Assembly: GCF_023195915.1 (NCBI RefSeq)
Contig: NZ_JALPRP010000001.1
Coordinates: 1,612,001 to 1,676,000, forward strand
Direction of reading: 5' to 3'
Source: Methanoculleus sp. 7T
Lineage (GTDB): Archaea; Halobacteriota; Methanomicrobia; Methanomicrobiales; Methanoculleaceae
DNA: 64,000 bases
Shown: positions 1 through 8,755 of the stretch, piece after piece
Layout: every line of letters starts with the position of its first letter
How positions within the stretch are numbered: position 1 is the stretch's first letter
Translations under genes and position numbers: made by a program
The notes under the pieces: generated by a model
What the model saw: only the letters and a program-made list of their open reading frames with translations
Databases searched by the model: none
What the model was told of the DNA's origin: nothing

Positions 1-901
1 CCCGCTCGACGAGCGCCTTTAAGTCGCCCATCCCGAGCAGCCGAGAGATGAACCCGTCCGGGTCGAACCGTTCGAGGTCCTCGATCGTCTCGCCGCTCCC
101 GATGAAGACGATCCCGCTCTGCGTCTCCGAGACCGCCGAGAGTGCGCCGCCGCCCCTCGCGGTGCCGTCCATCTTCGTGACGAGCACGCCGTCGATCCCG
201 ATCGCCTCGTGGAACCGGCGGGCCTGTTCGCTCGCCTGCTGGCCGAGCGCCGCGTCGATCACCAGCCAGCGGTGGTCGGCGTGCGAGATCTCGTTGATAT
301 TGACGATCTCCTCGATCAGGTTCTCTTCGAGAGCGTGCCGCCCCTGGGTGTCGATGATGATCACTTCGTACTGCTTGCGGAACCGGGGCAGCCCCTCGCG
401 GACAATCGCGAGTGCGTCGGGCTCCTTCGGGTCGCCGAAGCAGGGGACGCCGATCCGGTCGCAGAGGGTCTTCAGTTGGTCGTACGCACCCGGCCGGAAG
501 GTGTCGGCGCAGATCACCCCGACCCGCAACCCTTTCCGCTGGAAGTAGCGGGCGAGTTTCGCGGTCGTCGTGGTCTTCCCGCTCCCCTGCAGGCCCGCCA
601 TCAGGATCGTCTGGGGTCCGAGCGTCACCTCTCCCGGCTTCCCCATCAACTTGACGAGTTCCTGGTAGACGATCCGCAGGACGTGCTCTCTGACGCCCAT
701 CCCTTTCGGGGGCTCCTCGTCGAGGGCACGCTGCTTGATCGCCTGGGAGAGTTGCATCACGAGTTTGACGTTGACGTCGGCCTGCAGAAGCGCCCGCTGA
801 AGGTCGCGGACCAACTCGTCGACCGCCGCCCGGTCGATCACCGTCTTGCCGGCGAGTTTCTTGACGGCGTCCTTCAGAGACGTGCCGAGGTTATCGAGCA
901 T
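1..901 (-). CDS. srp54: Signal recognition particle 54 kDa protein (SRP54), 3' end outside window
   Basis: GTPase of the signal recognition particle; it binds signal sequences on the ribosome and docks with FtsY at the membrane. About 300 residues are visible: the N-terminal helical bundle and the G domain with [12 protein letters not shown] (P-loop), [17 protein letters not shown] and [10 protein letters not shown]. The methionine-rich M domain that binds 7S RNA and signal peptides lies beyond position 1, so the gene is partial only because of the window edge. Its ATG (901-899) shares one base with the TGA of ftsY upstream, so the two are translationally coupled. It is the last visible gene of the minus-strand superoperon. 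Identification is firm. Confidence 0.96.
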   Translation of the reverse strand, partial: MLDNLGTSLKDAVKKLAGKTVIDRAAVDELVRDLQRALLQADVNVKLVMQLSQAIKQRALDEEPPKGMGVREHVLRIVYQELVKLMGKPGEVTLGPQTILMAGLQGSGKTTTTAKLARYFQRKGLRVGVICADTFRPGAYDQLKTLCDRIGVPCFGDPKEPDALAIVREGLPRFRKQYEVIIIDTQGRHALEENLIEEIVNINEISHADHRWLVIDAALGQQASEQARRFHEAIGIDGVLVTKMDGTARGGGALSAVSETQSGIVFIGSGETIEDLERFDPDGFISRLLGMGDLKALVER

Positions 902-2028
902 CAGGCCTCATCCCCCAAGAGTTCGTCGACCACGACGCGAGGACTGAACGGCACGATGTCGTCGTATCCTTGGCCGGTCCCGAGGAAGAGGATCGGTTTT
1001 CCGACGGTATGCGCAACCGATATGGCGGCGCCGCCCTTGGGATCCATATCCGCCTTCGTCAGGACGACTGCGTCGGTCCCGACCGCCCGGTTGAACTCGT
1101 CGGCCCGGATGACCGCGTCGTTCCCGGCCACCGCCTCGTCGACGTAGACGACAAGGTCCGGCTTCATGACCCGCCGGATCTTCTCGAGCTGGTTCATGAG
1201 GTTCGCACGGTTATGGAACCTGCCGGCCGTATCGGCGAGGACGACATCGATCTCGTGCGCTTTCGCGTACTGGACCGCATCAAAGAGGACCGCGGAGGGG
1301 TCGGCGCCGGCCTGGTGCTGGATCACCTTGATCCCGAGACGGTCGGCGTGAGTCTTGATCTGCTCGATCGCTCCCGCACGGAAGGTATCCCCTGCGCCGA
1401 TCACGACCGAGAAGCCGTTCTTCTGGAGGTAATGGCCGACCTTCGCCACGGTCGTCGTCTTCCCTGTCCCGTTCACGCCGGTGAAGAGGATCTTCACTGG
1501 GCGCTCATGCTCCCTGATGTAGCGCGAGAGGTCGAGGCCTTCGCCCAGCACGCCGCAGAGCGCGGACCGGAGCGTCGCGACGACCAGCTCGTCTACCGAA
1601 GAACCGAGTTTCCGGTGCCGGCCCACCAGGTCCCCCCGCATCCGGGCGATGATCTCGTCCGTGACCGGGAGTGCGACATCGTTTTCGAGGAGGACCATCT
1701 CAAGCTCGAACAGGGGCTCTTCGACATCCTTCTCCTGGATGAGAACCTCGCGGTCCCGGACAAGGACCTTCAACTTATTGAAAAACGTCGGTTTCTCCCG
1801 ATCCGCCTCCGGCACTTCCTCCGGCAGGGGAGCCGGAACGGGAGCCGGGAGAGGAGGTTCGGGGGTCGCCGGCTGCGCTTCCTCCGGGAGTTCCTCCGGG
1901 AGTTCCTCCGGGAGTTCCTCCGGGAGTTCCGCAACCGGGACCGCCGGTTCGGCCTCGGCAGCCTCCTCGATATTCGAGGTAAATTTTGTCCTGATATTCT
2001 GAAGTTTTTTCTTTAAGGAATCAAACAT
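901..2028 (-). CDS. ftsY: SRP receptor FtsY
   Basis: Membrane-associated GTPase that receives the SRP-ribosome complex. The G domain (about residues 170-375) shows [29 protein letters not shown] and [11 protein letters not shown], as expected of the SRP GTPase family. Before it lies an NX-type helical region and an acidic N-terminal linker, about residues 20-80, with the unit PEEL repeated in tandem; such acidic A regions mediate membrane contact in many FtsY proteins. 375 residues is normal. It follows prefoldin alpha by 2 bases and overlaps srp54 by one base, so receptor and particle are co-translated. Confidence 0.96.
   Translation of the reverse strand: MFDSLKKKLQNIRTKFTSNIEEAAEAEPAVPVAELPEELPEELPEELPEEAQPATPEPPLPAPVPAPLPEEVPEADREKPTFFNKLKVLVRDREVLIQEKDVEEPLFELEMVLLENDVALPVTDEIIARMRGDLVGRHRKLGSSVDELVVATLRSALCGVLGEGLDLSRYIREHERPVKILFTGVNGTGKTTTVAKVGHYLQKNGFSVVIGAGDTFRAGAIEQIKTHADRLGIKVIQHQAGADPSAVLFDAVQYAKAHEIDVVLADTAGRFHNRANLMNQLEKIRRVMKPDLVVYVDEAVAGNDAVIRADEFNRAVGTDAVVLTKADMDPKGGAAISVAHTVGKPILFLGTGQGYDDIVPFSPRVVVDELLGDEA
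1879..1926. repeat. Four tandem 12-bp units inside ftsY
   Basis: The plus-strand unit ttcctccgggag is repeated exactly four times. Read on the minus strand it encodes the PEEL repeats of the FtsY acidic linker. Exact nucleotide identity points to recent slippage, so copy number may vary between strains. Confidence 0.9.
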
Positions 2029-2030
2029 TA

Positions 2031-2486
2031 TCAGCTTCCGCCCTGACCCGCCTGAGCCTGCTGCGCTCCCCGGTAGGCCGCCTCAAGGCGCCGGGAGATC
2101 CCCGCTGCCTGCCCCTGCAACTGCTCGATCGAACCTGCGACCTTCTTTCCCAGCGCCTCAAGTTCGGTTATCCGATCCCCTAGATACTCCACCGCATCCG
2201 CGCTGGCCCGTTCGACGGAGACGTCCGCCCCGATGTTCACGAGGACATGACCTGCATCAAGCACCTTTACCCGGAGAAGAGCGCCGCCTCCGATAGGGAG
2301 AAGGACGACACCGTCTCCGTTCTCCTGAATCGCTTGGAGGGTTTCGATGGCGGCAGAGGATTCAAGGCGCTGCTGCTCGATCATCCCGAGTTGTTGCGTC
2401 AGGATCTCTATCTGGCGCCCGTACTCGTTCAAGTACATCTGGAGGGTCTGTATCTCGCGAGGATCTACCTGGTCCACGTTATTCAC
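2031..2486 (-). CDS. pfdA: Prefoldin subunit alpha
   Basis: Subunit of the hexameric prefoldin chaperone that hands unfolded proteins to the thermosome. The 151 residues have the family shape: an N-terminal coiled coil (about 10-55), a central beta-hairpin region rich in Gly and Val (about 60-100, VLLPIGGGALLRVKV) and a C-terminal coiled coil (about 105-145). The start is a GTG at 2486 that overlaps the end of the L20a gene by 8 bases, implying coupled translation. Its place between L20a and ftsY is the usual euryarchaeal order. Confidence 0.93.
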   Translation of the reverse strand: MNNVDQVDPREIQTLQMYLNEYGRQIEILTQQLGMIEQQRLESSAAIETLQAIQENGDGVVLLPIGGGALLRVKVLDAGHVLVNIGADVSVERASADAVEYLGDRITELEALGKKVAGSIEQLQGQAAGISRRLEAAYRGAQQAQAGQGGS

Positions 2487-2670
2487 CAGCTACTACGTTA
2501 ACAGCCTCGATAGTGATATAACTTCTCTTCAGGCGGTGTTTGCTTCCGATATCCGCGAAAACCCTCTCTTTTGCCTGGTTCTCGTTCGGGGCCTCGATGA
2601 CCTTTCGGTACGGCTTCCACTCGTTCTTGATCTTACACGCGCCCACAACTTCAAACGTCTGGTTCTCCAT
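2479..2670 (-). CDS. rpl18a: Large-subunit ribosomal protein L20a (L18a/LX)
   Basis: Small archaeal ribosomal protein of 63 residues starting MENQTFEVVGACKI, matching the LX/L18a/L20a family of the 50S subunit. A longer in-frame start at 2694 would run into the end of eIF6; the ATG at 2670 lies just after the eIF6 stop and gives the family's usual length, so it is preferred. The 3' end overlaps prefoldin alpha by 8 bases. Confidence 0.92.
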   Translation of the reverse strand: MENQTFEVVGACKIKNEWKPYRKVIEAPNENQAKERVFADIGSKHRLKRSYITIEAVNVVAGE

Positions 2671-2677
2671 GACAGTA

Positions 2678-3340
2678 TCACTCCAAAAACCCAAAGACTT
2701 CCTCTATTCGTCCCAGTTCAAACCCGCTCGTAAAGGATCCTGCGATGTACCCCTTGCTGTTTGCAAGGAGTCCGGTACCCACGAGGCCGCTCCCCATGTT
2801 GACCGAACCAAGGCCGATCGGGAGGTCGACCACCCGCTCAAGGGCGGCGATCTCCGTCTCGTTGGCCCGAGAGTGGACGAGAATACCTTTGTTCGTGGCG
2901 TACCCGGCCATGCCGACGGTTTTGATGCCTCCGAGCGAGAGCCGAATCACCGGCACGCCTAGGAACGACCCGATCTCTTCGGCGACGTCGATCTCCATAT
3001 CGGGGTGAACGGCGGCAACGTAGTCGTTCGCGAGGATCACGTTGCCGGCCGCATTCATAGACCCCTCAAGCAGGAGGATCTCCCGGTACTCCGTAAGGGC
3101 AGCCAGTTCGTCGTCGGCGGCAAGGCCGCTGACGACCAGCCCCCGGCTGTTCCCCGCAACGAGCGAGCCGATGATGCTGCTCCCTTGAATCGAGGTGGTC
3201 ACAACGTCGACGTCGAGTTCTCGTGCGAGAGCGTCGGTGAACTCCTTTGGCGCCCCCGGGTACACGACCGCTATATCCTCAAAGACGCGGGCGTAGACAC
3301 CGATGTTCGGGTCGCCGGTGAGATCGATCGTTCCTGTCAT
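2678..3340 (-). CDS. eif6: Translation initiation factor 6 (aIF6)
   Basis: Anti-association factor that binds the large ribosomal subunit near L14 and keeps 50S and 30S apart. The 220 residues cover the full pentein-fold repeat protein, with the repeated NxGVYARV-like opening, [13 protein letters not shown] near the C terminus and [15 protein letters not shown] turns. It sits one base after the L31e gene and 7 bases before L20a, within a ribosome-biogenesis run conserved across archaea. Confidence 0.96.
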   Translation of the reverse strand: MTGTIDLTGDPNIGVYARVFEDIAVVYPGAPKEFTDALARELDVDVVTTSIQGSSIIGSLVAGNSRGLVVSGLAADDELAALTEYREILLLEGSMNAAGNVILANDYVAAVHPDMEIDVAEEIGSFLGVPVIRLSLGGIKTVGMAGYATNKGILVHSRANETEIAALERVVDLPIGLGSVNMGSGLVGTGLLANSKGYIAGSFTSGFELGRIEEVFGFLE

Positions 3341-3341
3341 C

Positions 3342-3605
3342 TCACTCCTCGGCGAGCTCGGCCTGGACCTGCCCGTCCTCGAACTTCATCGCGCGGACGC
3401 GAATCTTTCGCGGGGGCTTTCCACTGCCGTTCTCCCAGACCTTCTCGTTGATGCTCCGATCCAGCTTGACGTCCTCGCTCTTCATGTGACGTTCGAGGAA
3501 CGCCCTGATGTCCTTGATGGCGGTGTTGCCCCTCTTCCACCGGGGTGAACGCTTCACCTCGCGGAGAGGAATAACATAGATATGTTCTTTTAATGCCTCT
3601 GCCAT
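3342..3605 (-). CDS. rpl31e: Large-subunit ribosomal protein L31e
   Basis: An 87-residue 50S protein that lies near the peptide exit tunnel. Family signatures are [16 protein letters not shown] near the N terminus and [16 protein letters not shown] in the second half. It follows L39e by only four bases; L39e-L31e-eIF6 is a classical archaeal gene string. Identification is secure. Confidence 0.96.
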   Translation of the reverse strand: MAEALKEHIYVIPLREVKRSPRWKRGNTAIKDIRAFLERHMKSEDVKLDRSINEKVWENGSGKPPRKIRVRAMKFEDGQVQAELAEE

Positions 3606-3609
3606 AGCC

Positions 3610-3762
3610 TTACACCTTTAAGGTACTCCGTCTCCAGTTGCGCCGCTTCGGATGCGACGCGACCGCACGGTTTGTCCTGATCATCACCCATGCCGGCACG
3701 CGGCGGTTCTGCTCGCATGCCTTCGCCAGCCGGATCTTCCGGCCCTTCGTTAACTTGCTCAT
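3610..3762 (-). CDS. rpl39e: Large-subunit ribosomal protein L39e
   Basis: A 50-residue basic protein too short for many gene finders. Translation from the ATG at 3762 begins [19 protein letters not shown] and ends [11 protein letters not shown], with the [10 protein letters not shown] and [12 protein letters not shown] blocks typical of L39e, which lines the exit tunnel. Length (about 50-51 residues) and position next to L31e both fit the family exactly. Confidence 0.95.
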   Translation of the reverse strand: MSKLTKGRKIRLAKACEQNRRVPAWVMIRTNRAVASHPKRRNWRRSTLKV

Positions 3763-3783
3763 AACTCTCACTCTCGTAATCGT

Positions 3784-4374
3784 TTAGGTCTCCCTCTTGC
3801 CGACCACAAGCGACTGCAGGTGGCGAGACGGAAAGAGCGACGCCGGATCGATGCCGCGAGCGCGAACCGCGCTCCGGATCTCCTGCTCATAATCACCGTT
3901 TCCGATGCTGCCCGTCTCCCCATACTGCACCACAAGCAGCCTGCCGGCAAGGCGTTCTACTTCGGGTTTCCCGTAGCCGAGGAGCGGCCGGACGTAGGAG
4001 CAGCCGGTGGTCGTCTCCAGGTGCTGCACTGCGGACCGTTCGAGCCGGGGAACCCGGTCTTCACGGCGTGTGCCGTCGCCGACCACTCCATACTCACGGG
4101 AGAGGGCCTCGACCGCAGCCAGGTGGACCATATTGATTGCGTCGTTCGGATAACCGCATGAGAGAAGCAGGTCGACAGCCTCCTCGAGGAGGTCGTTCCC
4201 GAGCACCCTTCTCTGAAAGGGGAGGTCCAGGGCGGCTGCTGCAGCCCGCACCGCCGGGACGTCGCGGTTGGAGTCGAATACACAGGTATTCAACTCCACC
4301 TCGTAATCGCGCGCAAGCAGGATCGCCGCCAGCGCGCTGTCTTTCCCTCCCGAGAAGAGCACACCCGCTTCCAT
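3784..4374 (-). CDS. PP-loop ATP pyrophosphatase-like protein
   Basis: The 196 residues start with the PP-loop motif LFSGGKDSALAA, the ATP-pyrophosphate binding signature of N-type ATP pyrophosphatases such as tRNA-thiolating enzymes, asparagine synthetase and diphthamide synthetase. A second conserved block, RPLLGYGKPEVERLA near residue 135, also fits the superfamily. No cysteine pair typical of thiolation enzymes is obvious. In many archaea such a gene sits between PDCD5 and L39e; that position suggests a translation or tRNA role, but the substrate is unknown. Its ATG overlaps the PDCD5 stop by one base. Confidence 0.8.
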   Translation of the reverse strand: MEAGVLFSGGKDSALAAILLARDYEVELNTCVFDSNRDVPAVRAAAAALDLPFQRRVLGNDLLEEAVDLLLSCGYPNDAINMVHLAAVEALSREYGVVGDGTRREDRVPRLERSAVQHLETTTGCSYVRPLLGYGKPEVERLAGRLLVVQYGETGSIGNGDYEQEIRSAVRARGIDPASLFPSRHLQSLVVGKRET

Positions 4375-4712
4375 TATTTCCGCGTAATCCTGAACTCTCT
4401 CTTTGACGGCGTCAACTGCGCAAGCAGGCTCTTTAACTGATCGTCGGTGATCCGTTGCCGGACCCTGCCGCTCTGTGCCAGCATCACCAGTTGCTGCTCG
4501 ACCGCTTTCGCAAACTCCGGCCGGGTCAACTTGATGGTATTGAGCCGTTCTCTCGCTTCAGGCTCGAGGATCTCCATGAGCGCGATGCGGATCTGCGAAT
4601 CGATCTGCTGCTGGCGCAGGGCCTCCTCTTCCATAGCCTGCTGGTCCATCGCCTGCCGTTGCATCTGTTCCATTCTTCGGCGGCGGAGTTCCGCGAGTTC
4701 GTCATCTACCAT
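4374..4712 (-). CDS. PDCD5-family DNA-binding protein
   Basis: Archaeal homologue of human PDCD5, a small nucleic-acid-binding three-helix protein. The 112 residues have a long charged N-terminal helix (ELAELRRRRMEQMQRQ), a Gln-rich stretch and the core ending in ITDDQLKSLLAQLTPSKREF, which is diagnostic. It lies 19 bases after S19e, the usual archaeal pairing. The exact cellular role in archaea is not known. Confidence 0.92.
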   Translation of the reverse strand: MVDDELAELRRRRMEQMQRQAMDQQAMEEEALRQQQIDSQIRIALMEILEPEARERLNTIKLTRPEFAKAVEQQLVMLAQSGRVRQRITDDQLKSLLAQLTPSKREFRITRK

Positions 4713-4731
4713 CAGTCATACCTCCTACTGA

Positions 4732-5181
4732 TTAGTATTTCGCAATTCCCGGTGCAATCCCGGTAGTTTCAGCCTTCAGGCCGCTTGCGACGTTATCAAG
4801 GAACGACCTGCCGGCCGCGGTGACCGTGCGCCCCTCGCTCGTGTGGGCGACGTATCCGGCCGCTTCGAGCTGCTGAAAGACCTTCCTGATGATCGAGCCG
4901 CTTCCTCGCCTGAACTGTCCGGGAGCCGAGCCCCGGTTACGCTTGCCGCCGTAGATAGAGCGCATTCTCTGGGTCCCGACCGGCCCGTCGGTGTAGACAC
5001 GCCGGAAGACCGCCGCCGCACGCACGTACCACCAGTCGTCATTCTCGGGGGGCATCTCTCTGTGTATCCCCGTCTTCGCAAAAGCGGCCCAGTCAGGGGG
5101 CTGAATCTGCGGGTTTTTCTTGAGTTCTTCTGCCGCCTGCCGGATGAACATATCGGCAGGGATGTCATATACCGTCGTCAT
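4732..5181 (-). CDS. rps19e: Small-subunit ribosomal protein S19e
   Basis: A 149-residue 30S protein used in small-subunit maturation. It starts MTTVYDIPADMFI and contains WWYVRAAAVFRRVY, GPVGTQRMRSIYGGKRNRG and the winged-helix region SGSIIRKVFQQLEAAGYV, all characteristic of S19e. A clear TATA box lies about 50 bases upstream, so this gene probably begins its own transcript running down to srp54. Confidence 0.96.
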   Translation of the reverse strand: MTTVYDIPADMFIRQAAEELKKNPQIQPPDWAAFAKTGIHREMPPENDDWWYVRAAAVFRRVYTDGPVGTQRMRSIYGGKRNRGSAPGQFRRGSGSIIRKVFQQLEAAGYVAHTSEGRTVTAAGRSFLDNVASGLKAETTGIAPGIAKY

Positions 5182-5228
5182 AGATGAACCTCACTATCGC
5201 TAACAGTCTTTACATATTCGTCCAGTGA

Positions 5229-5245
5229 TGTTTTATATATTTCGA
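5229..5245 (-). promoter_or_regulatory. TATA promoter of the S19e superoperon
   Basis: The minus strand reads tcgaaatatataaaaca, a near-ideal archaeal TATA box with an A-rich upstream flank. Transcription would start about 25 bases downstream, near 5206, leaving a short leader before the S19e ATG at 5181. The box overlaps the TAA of the CRM-protein gene. Confidence 0.7.
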
Positions 5246-5493
5246 GAATCGCGTCCGAGCGATCGGCCCCGCCGCTCCGCGAGGACGAGAGTCCGCCCTC
5301 GGACCTCAAGGAGAACCGCGCCGGCCGACGCCGCTATCTCTTCGGGGTCGATCTCGGTATTCCGGAGCCACCGGACTTTCACGATCTTCCGATCTTTTAG
5401 CTGCCGCCGGATCTCATCGATCATGACGTTCGTAATGCCTCGCTTCCCGACCCATATGGTGGGTTTGAGGTCTTGGAATGACTCTCTGCTCAT
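5233..5493 (-). CDS. YhbY/CRM-domain RNA-binding protein
   Basis: An 86-residue single CRM-domain protein, MSRESFQDLKPTIWVGKRG followed by ITNVMIDEIRRQLKDRKIVKVR, equivalent to bacterial YhbY, which associates with pre-50S particles. The GKRGIT turn replaces the GxxG RNA-binding loop seen in the family. The ATG at 5493 overlaps the stop of the RNase P protein gene by four bases (ATGA), so the two are coupled; much longer in-frame extensions upstream are out of keeping with the family. Confidence 0.88.
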   Translation of the reverse strand: MSRESFQDLKPTIWVGKRGITNVMIDEIRRQLKDRKIVKVRWLRNTEIDPEEIAASAGAVLLEVRGRTLVLAERRGRSLGRDSRNI

Positions 5494-5810
5494 GGTTGTT
5501 GAGGCCTCCCGACCGGATACCGCGACCGGTGCCCGCAGGTAAGGCAGGTGACGATCACGCACCCCCGGTGGATCCTGACCCGTGCGTTCGACCCCGAGAC
5601 CAGGTAAGCACTGCACCGGCGGCAGAACCGGCGTTTCAGCGGCCGGTCTATCCGTATTCGGTGACGCATGCCGATCTTTCGCGCCAGTTTCACACAACGG
5701 TTGCTCCACTCGGGGTTTTCCGGGTAGAACTCCGCGGCCCGCACAAAGAGAAGAGCAATCCTCTCGCGGGCAAGCCTTCGGGATCCAGATTTTCGTGTAG
5801 TATCTGCCAT
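5490..5810 (-). CDS. rnp4: Ribonuclease P protein component 4 (Rpp21/Rpr2)
   Basis: Protein subunit of archaeal RNase P, which matures the 5' end of tRNAs. The 106 residues show the basic helical N-terminal half with NPEWSNRCVKLARKIGMRHR and a zinc ribbon made by FCRRC and CLTCGH near the C terminus (four cysteines). The length fits Rpp21. It is the first gene of the minus-strand run and is coupled to the CRM-domain gene. Confidence 0.93.
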   Translation of the reverse strand: MADTTRKSGSRRLARERIALLFVRAAEFYPENPEWSNRCVKLARKIGMRHRIRIDRPLKRRFCRRCSAYLVSGSNARVRIHRGCVIVTCLTCGHRSRYPVGRPQQP

Positions 5811-5857
5811 GGTGCGATCCGTTCCATCACATGGTGGGTCTTGAGATTGGAGGCGGG

Positions 5858-5872
5858 AGAATATAAGAGTTT
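5858..5872 (-). promoter_or_regulatory. Probable TATA box for rnp4
   Basis: The minus strand reads actcttatattctcc about 50 bases before the rnp4 ATG. Spacing suits a start near 5835. Confidence 0.45.
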
Positions 5873-5883
5873 GATGCCTGACG

Positions 5884-6516
5884 TCAGCGGACCTGCACGC
5901 GCCGGTCGACGACCTCCAGGCGGTCTTCGCAGAAGAGTTTCACGGCATACGGGAGAGCCTTGTGCTCCTCGACGAGGATTCGGTCGGCAAGCGTCGATTC
6001 GTCGTCGTCAGGGAGGACCGGCACGCACCGCTGGACGACGATGGGGCCGGTATCCATTCCTTCGTCCACGAGGTGGACGGTGCAGCCCGCGACCTTCACT
6101 CCGTACTCGACCGCCTGCCTTTGCGCATGCAGTCCGGCGAACGCCGGGAGCAGGGCGGGGTGGATGTTCATCATCCGGCCCGAGAACTCGTGCACGATCC
6201 CAGCCCCGAGGATCCGCATGTAGCCTGCGAGGACGAAGAGGTCGGCCCGGCAGTTCCGCATCGCGGCAAGCAGCGCCTCTTCATAGGCGGCCTTCGAGGG
6301 GAACCGTGCATAGTCGACGACCGTCACCGGGATACCGGCGCTTCTCGCCCGCTCTATCGCGTATGCTTTGGGGTTGTCGGTGACGAGGCCGACGCAGATC
6401 GCCGGGATATCCCCGGCTGCGACGGCATCGATCACTGCCTGAAAGTTCGATCCTCTCCCTGAGGCGAGCATCGCTATTCGTTTTTTACCAACTGGTCTCT
6501 TTCTCTCCATAGGCAT
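5884..6516 (-). CDS. purN: Phosphoribosylglycinamide formyltransferase
   Basis: Third step of purine synthesis: transfers the formyl group of 10-formyltetrahydrofolate to GAR. The 210 residues show LASGRGSNFQAVIDA at the N terminus, the catalytic stretch NIHPALLPAF, and the HLVDEGMDTGPIV block with the catalytic Asp. A folate-dependent PurN is common in Methanomicrobiales, although many archaea use the formate-dependent PurT. It follows the CNNM gene by 4 bases, so the two probably share a transcript. Confidence 0.93.
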   Translation of the reverse strand: MPMERKRPVGKKRIAMLASGRGSNFQAVIDAVAAGDIPAICVGLVTDNPKAYAIERARSAGIPVTVVDYARFPSKAAYEEALLAAMRNCRADLFVLAGYMRILGAGIVHEFSGRMMNIHPALLPAFAGLHAQRQAVEYGVKVAGCTVHLVDEGMDTGPIVVQRCVPVLPDDDESTLADRILVEEHKALPYAVKLFCEDRLEVVDRRVQVR

Positions 6517-6520
6517 CTCC

Positions 6521-7801
6521 TTATCGGGACTCCTCCGGCAAGACCGGAGGGGCGAGGAGCAGTTTCACTTTGACGATCCGCCGGCCCCGCATCTGCATCA
6601 CCACCAGCGTGATGTTGCTCTCCTCGATCTTGACCACCTCGCCGCGGCGAGGGATATGCCCCAAGCGGTCGATAACGAGGCCGCCGATGCTCTCATACGA
6701 GTCCATGAGCGGGAGGTTGAGGTCAAGGTCTTCGTTGAGGTGCTCCACCCACGCCCGTGCGTCGACAAGGTAGACCCCCTCCTCGATCTTCTGCACCTCG
6801 GGTTCCTCCTCGTCGAACTCATCCATAATCTCGCCCACGAGCTCCTCAAGCATATCTTCGACCGTCACGATGCCGGCAAACGACCCGTACTCGTCGAGGA
6901 CGACCGCCATATGCTGTTTCTTCACCTGGAGCTCTTTTAAGAGCTCGTCGATCTTCTTGCTCTCGGGGATGAAGTAGGGCTCGTACATCAGGTCCTTGAT
7001 CGTCGCGCTCATCTGCTGGCGGAAGACCGCCGCAAAGATGTCTTTGACGTTCAAGAGCCCGACGACGTTATCAATCTGCTCATGGTAGACCGGGATACGA
7101 GAGAATCCGGTCTCGTTGAAGATGGAGAGCGCATTCTCAAGCGTGCTCGCATCTTCGATCATAACGACGTCGATACGGGGCGTCATCACCTCGCGGACCG
7201 TCGTATCCCCGAAGCGCAGCACGGAGTAGAGCATATCCCGCTCCTCCTCCTCGATGGTGCCCTCCTCCTCGCCGACATCGATCCACTCCTTGATCTCTTC
7301 CTCGGTGACGACCGGCTCGGTCACGCCGGGCCTGAAGGCGAACTGCTGCTTGATGCGGTCCGAGACCCAGAGCACAGGGTAGATCGCCTTCGAGAGGTAG
7401 AGGATGGGCAGGGCGACACGGAGCGCCAGTTCCTCGGTGTTCCGGGAGGCGTACATCTTCGGCCCGATCTCGCCGAAGATCAGCATCAGGACGACCGTGA
7501 CACCGGTCGCTATTCCGATACCGACGTCGCCGTAGATGCCGATGGCGATCGCGGTCGCAAGCGACGCGGCGGCCACGTTGACGATGTTGTTCCCGATCAG
7601 AATGGTGATCAGGATGTTATCGGTCGACCGTTTTAGAATATCGAGCGCTTTCGCTCCTTTTCGACCCTGGTTGAGGAGTGCGTGGACTTTCGCCCGGGTT
7701 ATCGATATAAGGGCGACTTCGGAACTTGAGAAGAAGCCCGAAAGGAGCAAACAGATAAGAAATAATATGATCTCTATGGTTACAAGGTCTACGGTTACCA
7801 T
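6521..7801 (-). CDS. CNNM/CorC-type membrane transporter with CBS domains
   Basis: A 426-residue membrane protein of the HlyC/CorC/CNNM family, linked in other organisms to magnesium or cobalt efflux. Order: DUF21 transmembrane domain (about 1-180, opening with LFLICLLLSGFFSSSEVALI), a Bateman pair of CBS domains (about 200-325, VMTPRIDVVMIEDA and MAVVLDEYGSFAGIVT), then the small C-terminal CorC_HlyC domain (about 340-420). The DEYG motif is typical of the second CBS. Transport substrate cannot be read from sequence. Confidence 0.9.
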   Translation of the reverse strand: MVTVDLVTIEIILFLICLLLSGFFSSSEVALISITRAKVHALLNQGRKGAKALDILKRSTDNILITILIGNNIVNVAAASLATAIAIGIYGDVGIGIATGVTVVLMLIFGEIGPKMYASRNTEELALRVALPILYLSKAIYPVLWVSDRIKQQFAFRPGVTEPVVTEEEIKEWIDVGEEEGTIEEEERDMLYSVLRFGDTTVREVMTPRIDVVMIEDASTLENALSIFNETGFSRIPVYHEQIDNVVGLLNVKDIFAAVFRQQMSATIKDLMYEPYFIPESKKIDELLKELQVKKQHMAVVLDEYGSFAGIVTVEDMLEELVGEIMDEFDEEEPEVQKIEEGVYLVDARAWVEHLNEDLDLNLPLMDSYESIGGLVIDRLGHIPRRGEVVKIEESNITLVVMQMRGRRIVKVKLLLAPPVLPEESR

Positions 7802-7879
7802 TTACTCCACGCCGCATTGAACGGCTGCATCTAATATCCGATTAATTGTTGAGGTTATATGAATTATGTTGCGGGCAGA

Positions 7880-7891
7880 GATTATAAAACC
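7880..7891 (-). promoter_or_regulatory. Probable TATA box for the CNNM-purN transcript
   Basis: The minus strand reads gttttataat about 80 bases before the CNNM start. It lies in an AT-richer gap of 96 bases. A second AT-rich candidate sits near 7855. Confidence 0.4.
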
Positions 7892-7897
7892 AGCGCT

Positions 7898-8719
7898 TCA
7901 GGAGAATATCCTCTCTAACGCCTCTAATTCCCGCATCAGGAGCACAATCTTCTCTTCGGATGAGAGGGTCTTGGGAAATACCATATCTTCGAGTTCCAAG
8001 GTGAGGCAGCCGTCGTAGCCCCGGTCGGCAAGTTCCGTAAGTACCCGGGTTGCGGACGAGTCGTTATGGATGGGATGGTGAGGGCGGCCGTCTCCGAGTG
8101 CGCTGACGTGGATATTTACCATCCGGTCTATGCAGAGGTCGATAAACCTGATCACCTCATCGCAGGATGTCATCATAGCGTGTCCCATATCGAGCGTGAA
8201 CCAGAGCCAGGGTTCCCGTTCGAGCACCTCGGCCGCATCTTCGGCCGTGTAGAGCAGGGCGTTGACCCGAGGTTCGAGGTTCTCGATCGCCACCTTCACC
8301 TGCGCCTCCCCCGCCGCCTCCCGGAGCCTCGCGATGTAGTCTTCGAACCGCTGGTAGTCGTAGGCGCTCGGGTGCCGTTTCGCCGTCCGCCTGCCTGGGT
8401 GGACGGTGACTACGCCCGCGCCCATCCGGTCCGCCATCCGGATCGCCTCGGCGGCGTAGCCGACCGATATCTCGGCGACCTCCGGGTTGATGGAGCAGGG
8501 GTTTAAGTCGAGCGAAGGCGCGTGAACGTTGATCGGCGAGAGTTCCGGGTGGTCGGCGATACACCGTGCAAGTTCGTCCTCGGGACGTCCGCGGAGCCAG
8601 AAGTGCGGCGTCTCGACCCAGAACTCGATGCCGTCGAGCCCGGATTCGGAGACGTAATCGAAGATATAGTCGCACGGGTACTCGTGGAAGAACATTGTCG
8701 AGACGGCGAATCGACCCAT
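7898..8719 (-). CDS. Sugar phosphate isomerase/epimerase-like TIM barrel
   Basis: A 273-residue protein of the xylose isomerase-like/AP endonuclease 2 superfamily. Metal-site residues appear in order: INVHAPSLD, VVTVHPGRR, VAIENLEP, FTLDMGHA, NIHVSALGDG and the final LTLELED. This fits a metal-dependent TIM barrel acting on sugars or abasic DNA. It lacks close resemblance to classic endonuclease IV, so an isomerase/epimerase role is more likely. It is transcribed divergently from xseA with a gap of about 36 bases. Confidence 0.8.
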   Translation of the reverse strand: MGRFAVSTMFFHEYPCDYIFDYVSESGLDGIEFWVETPHFWLRGRPEDELARCIADHPELSPINVHAPSLDLNPCSINPEVAEISVGYAAEAIRMADRMGAGVVTVHPGRRTAKRHPSAYDYQRFEDYIARLREAAGEAQVKVAIENLEPRVNALLYTAEDAAEVLEREPWLWFTLDMGHAMMTSCDEVIRFIDLCIDRMVNIHVSALGDGRPHHPIHNDSSATRVLTELADRGYDGCLTLELEDMVFPKTLSSEEKIVLLMRELEALERIFS

Positions 8720-8755
8720 AACACTACTTGATATAAACCATGGGTCTAATAGATT

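Noticed and set aside
970-2016. Long plus-strand open frame opposite ftsY
   Set aside because: Composition mirrors the GC-rich third positions of ftsY on the other strand, and the product has no recognisable domain; ftsY is certain.
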